Shown piece by piece: positions 1 to 8,900 of a stretch of DNA of 64,000 nucleotides (position 1 is the first letter of the stretch; each line of letters opens with the position of its first letter). Origin of the DNA: Tolypocladium sp. Sup5 PDA-1 (lineage: Eukaryota; Ascomycota; Sordariomycetes; Hypocreales; Ophiocordycipitaceae); assembly GCA_000750105.3 (NCBI GenBank), contig JPHH03000026.1, positions 124,001 to 188,000 on the forward strand, in the 5' to 3' direction. Below the pieces are notes generated by a model that made no database searches, was not told the origin of the DNA, and saw nothing but the letters and a program-made list of their open reading frames with translations. Both the position numbers and the translations under genes were made by a program.

Positions 1-677
1 CGATCCCCGGCGCTGTGGCCAATACACTTCGCACCGTGGATCTCGCCAATCTGACTCTCGAGTTCAACAATACTAACCCCGGCGGCTTCCGGTATGTTCT
101 CGCCCCCGCGATTCAACTTAGATGGCCGTGGCTGACTTGAATACTGCAGACAAACGTACTGGACTTTCACGGTTGGCAATAGCCCCTCCTTGATGGCTGA
201 CATTGTCGCAATCTACATGGATGAAGTCGAGCCGATCAAAGATGCAGCGGGAATCGTCCCCTCCGCCATTTTCCAGCCCATCACCACCGATATGACCTCG
301 CACTTCTCCAGGAACGGCGGTAACCCGCTTGGGCTTGCCGGCCAGGGTCCTCTGAACCGTATGCGCCCCCTTCTCTGTGTGCCTTCTCGTTTCTTACAAT
401 CTTAATAGTGGTGAATATCGACATCTCTTGGTCTAATGCCTCTGACGACGCGCGGATCCTTGCCGCCGCGCAGAGCATCGTCGACCGCTCTGTCGCCGCT
501 GCAAAAGCTCAGGGCCTGGACAATCAATATTTGTACCAAAACTATGCTTCCTTGCAACAGGATGTCTTTCCCAGTTACGGAAAAACCAATCTGGCAAAGC
601 TGAAAGCCATCCGTGCCAAGTACGATCCCGCCAAGGTGTGGCAGAAGTTGCAACCGGGATACTTCAAGCTCGGGTAA
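1..677 (+). CDS. FAD-linked (berberine-bridge-like) oxidase, C-terminal part, 5'-truncated by window edge
   Basis: The last three exons of an FAD-binding oxidoreductase are present: exons 1-91, 150-358 and 409-677. Introns at 92-149 (GTATGT...CTGCAG) and 359-408 (GTATGC...AATAG) restore one frame. The C-terminus has the berberine/berberine-like pattern: a tyrosine-rich YLYQNYASLQQ segment, then SYGKTNLAKLKAIRAKYDP and a terminal KVWQKLQPGYFKLG. In this family that region closes over the FAD and substrate pocket. Such enzymes are usually secreted or belong to secondary-metabolite pathways, oxidising alcohols, amines or sugars. The FAD-binding PP-loop half lies outside the window, so the substrate cannot be inferred. 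It borders the degraded accessory zone. Confidence 0.85.
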
Positions 678-2041
678 TCTAGATAATACAACGTATACAG
701 CATATATTAATAGAAGTAGTATTACCAACTCACAAGCCATGAAAGTATATGGCTGCCGGGCAGCAGCTTAGTCAATGTGAAGAGGCAGGACATAGATGTG
801 TGGGAAATGCAACCCGAGATGCCTAGTGACTCCCAGCGGAATGATGTTAACACTAGCTGGGATAATCAACCGCTCTCATTTGTAACATACAGAAGCCCAA
901 ACTTGCACTCTTGGGGTATTGCTATATACATCCATTAGTTACAAGGACAGTGGGAGAGTAAAGGGCCATAAACATTACAGATTAAGTCCAGAAAGCGCTG
1001 TTGTGCCCACCGAATCGGGCGGGACGTGCCGCCGCTTTTGGTGGTGTCGACAGTGAGGGGCAGTGGGCGGCTCAGAGGTACATAGTACCTCGCCGGGGTC
1101 GCTAAGCGTGGCTGTGAGCCTGAGACGCAACGTAACCTGGCCAGGGGCCGTCCATTGGGCACCTCGTCCGCCTTCCATCTTGGAAATAGAATATAAGAGT
1201 CCGTTTCTTGACACCTCCAAAATGAACGCCCATGGGCCCCATGGGCCCTAGAGGCTGGCGTTAAAAGCTAACCGCTCCGCCTTGACTTGTCTAGTCCTTT
1301 GTATTAACTTCTACACTCGTTTTCCCCAGGTTCTCTGCTACCTAGTCTCTCCCCGCGTCTTGTCTATCGGAGCCGAACATAGCACCGCCTGTTGGTCTCC
1401 AGCGAGTGAGAGCCGGATAACGTCTGGTCTTTGGTCAACGCCGCGGATCACGAGACGCCGATGGGGTCGTGAACGTCGCCGCCAGACTTTTGCTACAAGC
1501 TGCCCGAAAATGTTCCGTTAGGGCGCCTGGTTGAGCCGCTCGCCGTGGTGGTTCACATTGTCAAACAGGCAAGCGTCCGGCTTGGCCAATCTGTTATGGG
1601 CAATGTGTTGAACATGATGACACATCACGTGCAGGGTCCAGCCTACGCCTCCCTTAAATAGCCCACCTTGGTGGCATCTCTTGCTTAGAGGATTAACGCA
1701 CTCCTTTCATCCTCTGGATCCTGTGTGTTCCGCTGTGACGTTCAACACAATGGACATAGGGTCAGTGGCGGGTCGTAAAGAAGGGTGGAGTCAACAACTT
1801 CAATCACACGCCTGTAACGTAAACATCTCTAGCCAACCGCCCCATCGAGGTATCTGACACCCAAACTTAGCCCTCTCACAGTGGTTCTCGCCTCTTGCTT
1901 GCTTCCACGATCCTTACAACCCGGACAAGCCAGGCACCAACACAAACCATACTCTAGAATGGACAATTGACACGTCTGTCAAGCCATGTTCTCCCCGGCT
2001 ACCACGGAACCCCGATATGTCATTACAATGCTCCCGGCATT
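678..2041. other. Intergenic, no gene recognised
   Basis: No convincing reading frame. It is less GC-rich in appearance than the rest of the window. A short self-complementary stretch made of two CCCATGGG units sits at about 1229-1250. Confidence 0.5.
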
Positions 2042-2490
2042 TCAAGATCCATTGCCTCTCAACCAAGGATGGAAGTACGCCTGCAGGGTGGTGATGCGTT
2101 CCTCTGGAAGCCAGCAGAGGACGCACTGGATGAAGTTGAGGAACATGCCCTCGTCTTCGCCCGCCAACGTACCCGTAAGAGACTCGAATTTCCTCTCGGG
2201 AGGCAGGGGGACAGGACCATGCCATTGGCCTAAATCAAGCAAAATCCACTGTTAGGGCGGGTTGGACGAGCGGCTGACGTATGCAGGGGCGATTCTAGAG
2301 AGTGCTCCTTGAGCTGGCACATACCGTGTTCATTCCAGTATCTGCTTGTTTCCGTGCTCCTTCTTAAGAATTCGGGCGGTGGTGGACCGAGAAGGGCCGT
2401 CATAGCTGCAAGATGGTGGGCGTCATTCTGCTCCTCCGACTCGTGGTCATAAACGCGGAAGAGGCTTTCTTGTTCGAGAAGATCCCAGGC
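2042..2490 (-). pseudogene. SRPK-like serine/threonine kinase, C-terminal fragment
   Basis: Two exons, 2490-2325 and 2229-2042, join across a GTATGT...TTTAG intron (2324-2230). They read through the end of a fungal SRPK-type kinase: WDLLEQESLFRVYD, HHLAAMTALLGPPPPEF, YWNEHG|QWHGP, ESLTGTLAGEDEGMF and finally LCWLPEERITTLQAYFHPWL. This is the subdomain IX-XI region, with the conserved cysteine/tryptophan-rich RMLxWLPEER-type helix. An acceptor (CATTAG) precedes the first exon, but I find no HRD/DFG catalytic exon upstream on the minus strand. It is therefore called a truncated gene copy. A distant upstream exon cannot be fully excluded. Confidence 0.65.
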
Positions 2491-3279
2491 CTAATGCGAA
2501 AGAGAGGCGAAGGGTATCAGAAAAAAGAACCGTGAAAGAATGGGGGGGGGTTCGTCTCGACGCCACATGGAGAGGGCTGGCATGAACGGGACCTAGACAA
2601 GAGCGCCTGGTTCGTCAGTGGCGCCGTTCAAAGCATTGCTGGACAATCGAGACACGACTACGCTTAAGTCTTGCGTCGAAATATTGACTTTGGCTCAAAC
2701 CGTCCGTCATTGCTAAGCGACAAGCATGGTTCTGCACCGGACTAATCGAGGCATATGTAGAGGACAGTTCCGGATCCGTCGAATGAATGGCGAGCTGTGT
2801 TGTCGTTTCTGAGGTTGTATCGGGCACCCAAAGAGACACGCCCAATGGACTCATCCACGCATGTGTCTAGTGGTGTGATTGGGCCACTGAACAACACCCT
2901 TGGCAGGAGAGACTTTGAGACTCGAGTCATTCTCTTGGGTGCTATTCTAGAGATGAATTCACTATAATGGTCCAGGCAAAAACGCTGGCCTGTCTGAACT
3001 ACTGTGTCAACGCCAATCAAGGCCAAGGAGGGCCAAGGCCTCGTACAGCCTCAAGCTTGCGTCTCAAGCTTACGACATCGCCAAGAACCTCACTCCCGGA
3101 GACCTTCCCTTTCTTATGTATATAATGATTGTTATTTCTCGTTCAATTAGAAAAATCAAGCTCTCTTCATTCTATGATTCTGACTGCATCCTAACGGTTG
3201 ACATATTGGCCCGATTGATAACCGATTGCGGAAATGGGTATTCCCAAACAGTGAAGCTTGAGAAAAGGCAAACCTTTCA
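2491..3279. other. Degraded intergenic stretch
   Basis: No recognisable gene. It contains a run of nine G at 2542-2550. Around 3047-3118 (+) a short open stretch reads SQAYDIAKNLTPGDLPFLM, which looks coding but could not be assigned. Confidence 0.4.
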
Positions 3280-3680
3280 CTCTATTCCCAGAAGGACATT
3301 CTTCGGGAAGCTCATGGATTCAAAGATGCTGGCCGTCGTGACGTCCAGCCCTCTTCGAATATTGCTTCGAACGTCGTCGTCAGCACCGCGCACGCGAACA
3401 GTCTGGTGGTGGTAGTAGCGGGCCACGTTGACCACGCCTTTACCAGTTGCCTCTTGGAGTAGTTGGCCCTCTTCGTCTCTGTCTGTGTACTGCCACGAGT
3501 CCTTAATACCAAGCGGCGTCCGTGGGCCCTCTTGCGATGGGCCCTCCAACAGGTTGTCGCCCGACCGGCAATGCAACGTGCACGCTTCATGACCTCGTCA
3601 ATGATGAGACGCTCGGTCTGGCCGTCTCGTTCGATCTCGATATACCGCTCGCCGCCAGATGTGACAATAGTGGACATGGA
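3280..3680 (-). pseudogene. FunK1-type fungal protein kinase fragment, frameshifted
   Basis: The N-terminal half reads GERYIEIERDGQTERLIID, then EVMKRARCIAGRATTCW. After a frame change it continues as GPRTPLGIKDSWQYTDRDEE, EGQLLQEATGKGVVNVARYY and VRSNIRRGLDV. The order and wording match the FunK1 family (PF17667), a kinase group expanded in fungi: the R-A-T-x-C-W element, the lysine-bearing IKDSW strand, and the E-helix LLREAT-GVVNVARYYHHE. The frameshift lies between CWRAH and SQEGP, and the catalytic loop is absent. It abuts the permease fragment with no gap at about 3680, so it is a relic embedded in other relics. Confidence 0.7.
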
Positions 3681-4142
3681 TTATCGTAGAAGGTAGATTG
3701 TTGGATAAGTCGTCGAGTCGGCGAGAGCGTCGCTGACTCTTGGGATGTGGTAGCAGACAGTAACGATGGCCGGAAAGATGAGGCAAAAGTTGACCACGTA
3801 TATGCTCATCATTGCCTTTGGGACCGACCTGGCGGCGTTCTCAACCTCCTCGGACATGTGTGCTGCCTTGATGCCCATTAGCCTCTCGATAAAATGAGTT
3901 CCGCTTGAGGAAGCCTACCGTATCAACCCTAGATGCCAGACAATTGGCCAATCATGACCGAAAGTGATAGACTGGACCAACCTCCTCAAGCCTCGAACCC
4001 GGTCCAAACCTGCTCGGACGCAACCCCCGGCGCATTGACCCAGATGGGGATGATGAATGCAAAGTACGTCATGACGTGAATCGCAAACACGGCATTCTGC
4101 CAGTGCGGTAGAACCTTGGAGCCGAAGACGTTTCCAGCAAGC
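3681..4142 (-). pseudogene. Choline/amino-acid (APC superfamily) permease fragment
   Basis: Minus-strand reading gives ELAGNVFGSKVLPHWQNAVF, then AIHVMTYFAFIIPIWVNAP, GWSSLSLSVMIGQLSGI, a gap with stops, then MGIKAAHMSEEVENAARSVP and CLIFPAIVTVCYHIPRVSDA, ending TTYPTIYLLR. This is the middle of a fungal GABA/choline permease: the VWTxFxxxGGWSSxGL loop and the A-A-H-M-S-E-E-V signature after the sixth transmembrane helix. Stops interrupt it at the QLSGI|MGIK junction, which may be a former intron (59 nt in this family is typical), and both ends are missing. It is a non-functional remnant. Confidence 0.7.
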
Positions 4143-4569
4143 TCCTACTGTCGCATCTTCTCGCGTTCTGACTTCTCATGTTCGGAGAATTTGTCTTTGA
4201 AAATCTCAGTTGTCCAAAGTGCTGGCTTTTCTAGCATGTCCAGTTGTCTTAAGGACTGGTGAATCTGAACGGTAATGATTTGTCCGGATGATGTTGCCGC
4301 CGTTGTAGTGTCGCCATCCCGTAACGACAAGAAAAAAGGTGTTACCAGCTCCTTTAGGAAGGTGGTTTCCAGCAGTTCTTGTACAGCTTCCAGAGAAGAC
4401 ACACTTTTGGGTCCATCGTTGATTGCAATGGCGTATGACAGTTCTTCCTCAGTGATCGACCTGTGGGCATTTGCGATAGTCTCTAATGAGGGTGAGAGGT
4501 ATTCTTGACTTCTTTGTCTTCTTCGGTGACTTGGTGAAATAGTTTCACGTAGAATTGCGAGACAGACAT
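4143..4569 (-). pseudogene. Probable NACHT/STAND protein remnant (winged-helix region)
   Basis: One frame gives SVSQFYVKLFHQVTEEDKEV and the next gives ETIANAHRSITEEELSYAIA followed by an acidic, helical tail. The SITEEELxxALAI element is characteristic of the winged-helix segment after the NACHT NTPase in fungal NOD-like (STAND) proteins, and VQIHQSLRQL resembles the following helix. A frameshift separates the two parts and no P-loop is visible. Assignment rests on a short motif and is tentative. Confidence 0.4.
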
Positions 4570-4704
4570 GTAGAGATGGCTTCTTCAGTGCTTACCCCAA
4601 CGCAAATGTCCTCTCCGCAACCTTGACCAAGCCATTCCTGGATTGCTGAGAAGTGTCCCTGTTGTGGTATGCAGATAAACTAACAATGCACTACCTCAAC
4701 CAAT

Positions 4705-4953
4705 AGGAATCTCGTCTATATCCTTATTTTCTTAGCTATTGAGTTCTGCTTTGCCTTCGACGCAGCATCGTACTTCGCCCTGGCTGATGGCAAGGCAAAC
4801 ACTGGCGCAGCGCTCATGAAGGCCGCCGGAGCATTCGGGTTCGTTGCCGGCCTTCTCGGCTACTATACCCTGGTGCACTACATGTGCGAGGAGGCGTTGC
4901 CTTTCCCGGTCCCAATGGGCGACACGTCTCGGTTCTTCCGATGGCAGAGATAA
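4705..4953 (+). pseudogene. ATO/GPR1-FUN34-YaaH acetate transporter, last exon only
   Basis: An 82-codon open frame with no ATG follows a plausible acceptor (ACTAAC...CAATAG at about 4706) and ends at TAA 4951-4953. It reads LVYILIFLAIEFCFAFDAAS, then YFALADGKANTGAALMKAAG, AFGFVAGLLGYYTLVHYMCE and EALPFPVPMGDTSRFF. This is the final transmembrane helices and tail of the acetate/ammonia transporter family, including the G-F-V-A-G-L-L-G-Y-Y helix and the LPxGDTSRF end. The remaining helices are not found upstream on either strand, so only a 3' fragment survives. Confidence 0.7.
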
Positions 4954-5050
4954 ACCAAGGAACATGGTGTCCTTTTCAACCCCGCGAGCCAGCGGCCGTG
5001 ATATCAACGATAGCAACGATATAGCTGAGAATATGGGAACTGGGTTGAGC

Positions 5051-5290
5051 TTACCTCGCGTGGGACTCCGTGATGTACCAGTCCGTTTCAATAACGAGAG
5101 CCTCAGAAGCAGGGGCATTTACATTAGCACCCAGACTAAAAAGATGCCGAGCAACATCTAACCGCTCGAGCCTGGTGGCCGCTTGGAGTGGCGTATCTAG
5201 CTTGCGATGAGCGGCCTGACTGATGTCCGTAAGATCCACATGCTTTGTGAGGCTGTATATCTGCTTCAGTGAATGCTTCCTGATGGTCAC
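5051..5290 (-). pseudogene. Ankyrin-repeat fragment
   Basis: A single ankyrin unit is readable: DTPLQAATRLERLDVARHLF followed by SLGANVNAP, matching the TPLxxAAxxGxxDVxxxLLxxGAxVN consensus. The frame loses the pattern immediately after. It is an isolated repeat without a protein around it. It could be a piece of the same STAND protein as 4143-4569, but the order (ankyrin upstream of winged helix) is reversed relative to normal NACHT-ankyrin proteins. Confidence 0.5.
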
Positions 5291-5954
5291 AAGCAGGGAC
5301 AGTCGGTTGGGAGATCACTGTCGGGGTGAACTTCGTATTAGATGTGCGCCGTTGAGGTGGCTGTCAGTGTTCCCCAAGAACAATTATTGCAGGAGAGACC
5401 GGAACGGAAAAGTAAGACCATCGATAAGCCTTGACCTATTGCATTATGGTGAAGATAGTTTGGTTGAATTTTTGTTCTGCACTTGCGATTCAGGCCGCGA
5501 ATTGAAGGCCGAATAGCGAGCACTGCCAGGACTAAGCCCGGCATTTTATTGGTAGCGCCGAGCGGCGATTTCAGTACGGACCACGGACTACTCCGTACGG
5601 ACGGACTATGGGTAATAGCCAGTTCGGTCATTTTAGCCGCTGCGTGTATTAATAATCCCCAGTAATCCCCGAAGCTGTTGCGGTGGTTCGGCAAATTCAT
5701 CGCATCTAGTTGCCCTCAACGGAGAAAGAAGAGACGATGATTCGAAGAGTTTCGTTTATACGCCTACTCGCGATATTAGACCGCCTTAATATTTAAATGC
5801 TCCAATCCGCCTTTCACGACCACTTTGTCTGAATGCCAAGCACTAATATATTTCATCAAGTATTAAGACACTCTGGAATCACAAATAAATACCAAAGCCC
5901 TTCTTTCGTCATAAGAACCCATCAAGAATCCTATCATTCTCTTCGTTTCTCATA
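5291..5954. other. Intergenic upstream of the FAD monooxygenase
   Basis: No gene seen. Contains the palindrome TCCGTACGGA at 5592-5601 inside a longer run of CCGTAC/GTACGG words (5574-5605), and an AT-rich segment at about 5785-5935 that probably holds the promoter of the gene at 5955. Confidence 0.5.
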
Positions 5955-7196
5955 ATGAGCGACTCCAACAAGTTCGATAACGTAGCTATCGTCGGTGCTG
6001 GCCTAGCAGGTCTCACTTTGGCCCTAGCTCTGCACCAACAATCCATCCCCGTCACTGTTTACGAATCCCGGCCTGCCCCGCTGAATATCGGCGGCGCAGT
6101 CATGCTGTCGCCGAATGCACTTCGAGTTCTCGATGCCCTGGGCCTATACGGCATTGTCAAGGCCAAGGGCTACAATTTCGATACTCTTGACTACCGCGAT
6201 CTCGCCGGGAAGCTCCTGGAGTCGTACGAGTTCGGCGGCAAGGACAAGTACGGCTACCAGGGACTTCGCATCTACCGACATGTCCTCATCGACGAACTGG
6301 TCGCAGCTTTGGCGCAGAGGGGTGTTACTCTCCGATACGGAATCAGGTTCTCTCACGTCGTCGAGGATACCCCCCGTGGTGTGACAGTCGCTTTCACCGA
6401 CGGGTCCACCGCCTCAGCTTCCGTGCTGGTCGGGGCCGATGGTATCCACTCCACCGTCCGCAAGCACCTGTATCCCGACCTCCGGACCCAGTTCATCGGC
6501 ATGGCCGGCATCACCGCCGCGGTACCGGCCGCGCAGCTGAAGCTCCCTCCCGGGTACCACATCCCCGTGACCATCATCTCGCCCAAGGGCGCCTTCGTCA
6601 TTGCGCCGCAGCAGGTCGATGGCTCCGAGGTGCTGATTGGCAAGCAGCAGCGGGTGGTGGTCGGCGAGGACGTTCGGCCGGGGTGGGATCGGGACTTCGT
6701 GGCGGACAAGGAGTCCGGCGTCAAGTTCCTGCAGCAGGACAACGAGCTGTTCCCCGAGATTGTGCGCAACGCCGCTTCGTATATTGACCCTAACAAGGTC
6801 AACAAGTGGCCCTTCTTCGTGGTGCCCAAGCTCGAGCGGTGGGCGTCGGAGTCGCGCCGCGTCATTATTGTCGGTGACGCCGCCCACGCCATCCCGCCGT
6901 CTGCTGGCCAAGGTATTAACCAGGCTTTTGAAGACGTGTACATGCTGGCGCTGCTGCTGGGCCAGGGGGACGGGGTCAGCAGCATCAAGGACGCCTTGAG
7001 CTTTTGGCAGTCGTATCGGCAGGAGAGGGTCGATAGGATCCTGGAGCTCAACAGGCAGATTGATCTGAGGCGGATGCCGGCCGACGATACTGTGGTTGGA
7101 GACAAGAGCGGGCTTCAAAGAGAAGAATTCAAACTCGGCTGGCTCTATAAGCCTGATTTCAAGAAAGATGTCGAGGATTGGATTTCCCGGCAGTGA
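5955..7196 (+). CDS. FAD-dependent aromatic-type monooxygenase (PHBH fold)
   Basis: A single-exon protein of 413 aa. Family signatures are in order: the Rossmann fingerprint VGAGLAG (residues 14-19), then an E-S-R end of the second strand; the DG motif VGADGIHSTVRK near residue 160; and the GD motif IVGDAAHAIPPSAGQG near residue 305, which binds the FAD ribityl chain. Length and motifs fit salicylate-hydroxylase-like and secondary-metabolite flavin monooxygenases, which use NAD(P)H and O2 to hydroxylate aromatic or polyketide-like substrates. No signal peptide is visible, so it is presumably cytosolic. With the FAD oxidase at 1-677 it could be a leftover of a metabolic cluster, but the genes between are debris. 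Substrate unknown. Confidence 0.9.
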   Translation: MSDSNKFDNVAIVGAGLAGLTLALALHQQSIPVTVYESRPAPLNIGGAVMLSPNALRVLDALGLYGIVKAKGYNFDTLDYRDLAGKLLESYEFGGKDKYGYQGLRIYRHVLIDELVAALAQRGVTLRYGIRFSHVVEDTPRGVTVAFTDGSTASASVLVGADGIHSTVRKHLYPDLRTQFIGMAGITAAVPAAQLKLPPGYHIPVTIISPKGAFVIAPQQVDGSEVLIGKQQRVVVGEDVRPGWDRDFVADKESGVKFLQQDNELFPEIVRNAASYIDPNKVNKWPFFVVPKLERWASESRRVIIVGDAAHAIPPSAGQGINQAFEDVYMLALLLGQGDGVSSIKDALSFWQSYRQERVDRILELNRQIDLRRMPADDTVVGDKSGLQREEFKLGWLYKPDFKKDVEDWISRQ

Positions 7197-7887
7197 CTTT
7201 AGGGGAGAATTTGTTAATTAACAACTGCAAGTTGGAGTCGGTGAATATGGGTATGGTCATATGGGTTGGGTTGGACATCTGCTGATTTACTAGTAGAACG
7301 CTTAATGCTATATATAAATAAGTCAGCTCACGGTTGCCTAAATACCAGTAACAGCTCAAGGAGCGGCTACTGACTTGCTTATAGCCATAACTGACGCACT
7401 GCGGCTACTATACGGAAATCCAGGTGTGAGGTTTAAGTTTGTGTATGCCTGAAAGGGACACTTTATAGTTTTGTCATATTTAGATCTTGGTGAGGGATGC
7501 ATCGCTGACTAAGTACTGGGCCAGTTGATGGCATGTGTGAGGCCATTGGTGAGGATCCCCAATTCATAACTTACAATTGGAGCGCGTCCAGCATCGTCAT
7601 AGCCGCTCTTAGTCCGCCTCCCACTCCAACCAACGTTGGCCCAGTCACCCGAAGAGCCCCAATCCCATCTGTGGCCAGCAGCAGGGCTCCTCTCCGCCTC
7701 TCATCTCCCCCTCTCGTCTTGCCACGGACTTTTCATCCACCTCGTCGCTTGCAGATGCACAGCAGCCCTGTTTGGTCCTGCAACCTACCGCTTCCGTCTG
7801 CGCCCAACATCGCAGTCTCTCACAGCATTGCCTGTGGTGCCGCCGAATATACATGCACGTCTCAGCGGTGCCATCTTGGAACGAAAC
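7197..7887. other. Intergenic, no gene recognised
   Basis: Open frames here are short and lack domain-like patterns. The first ~350 bases are AT-richer; the last ~250 are C-rich and probably the 5' leader of the F-box gene. Confidence 0.4.
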
Positions 7888-8900
7888 ATGGCGCCTTCTA
7901 CTTCACCGCTCGATAAGCTGCCCAACGAGGTGTGAATCGTGAGTGAGCATCATGCAAGACCTGGAATCTAACGATCCTCTGAGGATTAGATCTTGGCTAG
8001 CGCTCTGGCACCGCTATCCGCCAGGGAGCTCATCCTCATCACATCCGTTAGCCGCCGCTTCTACTCGGCAGCCGTGCGCGTCCTCTACCGCCGACTGATA
8101 GACACAGCGTCGCTGCCAGACAATGAGTTGATCCTTGAGTGCTACCACCCCAGCGCCAAAATCTCGACGCCGTACCTGTGCTGCCGATACCTCGGAACAA
8201 AACTAGTCGTTGGAGGCGCCATCGACGAGCAGTCGCCTACCCTGGGCGACCTTCCGAAGTTGTACTCGTCCTTCCGGCCCGTCGTGACAGAGGAGAACCG
8301 GCGGCGGCAATTCAGGCCCGAGTGGCCGCAGGCCGCCATCTCCCGGCGAGAGGCGCGCCACGAGGACGAGGATGCAAGGCAGGAGGTCTTCCTCGATGAG
8401 GGGGAGCTGTTTACGCAGCTCTGCGCTGTCACCAATGTCGTCAAGGAGAGCTCGCGGCCGGGCTTCTACGTGAGCCACATCAACACCTGCGACGGCGTCA
8501 TCCGCATCTGGAGGGAGTGGCTCGCCAACCTGGCCAGCGCATCAACCGTTCCAGAAGACGAACCGGAATCATCGGCGGTAGATGTCGACAGGTTCTTGTG
8601 GGTTGACCCGGCAAAGAACGTCGGGCTGCGGTTCCTCGTCAGGGTGAGCCCGTCGGAGAGGATGCCGCTCATCTGCGGGCCGGGCGACGATGCACCGGTG
8701 TCGTACTCGCTGATCTACGAAGGTACGTGCAAGTATTTGCATTCATTCTCCGGTGCGAGATTGACTAATCCTGGTCGTCGGCAGAGCTAGTGGTGCGGAC
8801 GAGCATGTTGTTGTTCGCAGTAGAGGCATCCACGGTGCAGGAAGTTGCCCGGTCCAGCAAGGCCGTGGTGATTGCACAATACGACGGCACTCTGCTGTGA
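7888..8900 (+). CDS. F-box-like protein, 296 aa
   Basis: Three exons: 7888-7929, 7990-8722, 8785-8900. Introns GTGTGA...GATTAG and GTACGT...GGCAG give one frame. The N-terminus, LDKLPNE|ILASALAPLSAR then ELILITSVSRRFYSAAVRVL, fits the F-box pattern (L-P-x-E-I-L ... L-x-x-S-x-x-x-R-R-F). This motif normally docks Skp1 in SCF ubiquitin ligases. The rest has an acidic/charged middle (REARHEDEDARQEVFLDEGE) and no recognised substrate-recognition repeat. The C-terminus after intron 2 is ELVVRTSMLLFAVE...AQYDGTLL. The exon-1 ATG (7888) is chosen because it restores the start of the F-box. The target is unknown. Confidence 0.75.

Noticed and set aside
6353..7118. Two long open frames (234-250 aa) antisense to the FAD monooxygenase
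   Set aside because: Mirror images of a strongly coding, GC3-rich gene; no domain or start context of their own.
1..7196. Secondary-metabolite gene cluster
   Set aside because: Two flavin enzymes are 5 kb apart, but everything between them is debris and there is no backbone synthase in view.
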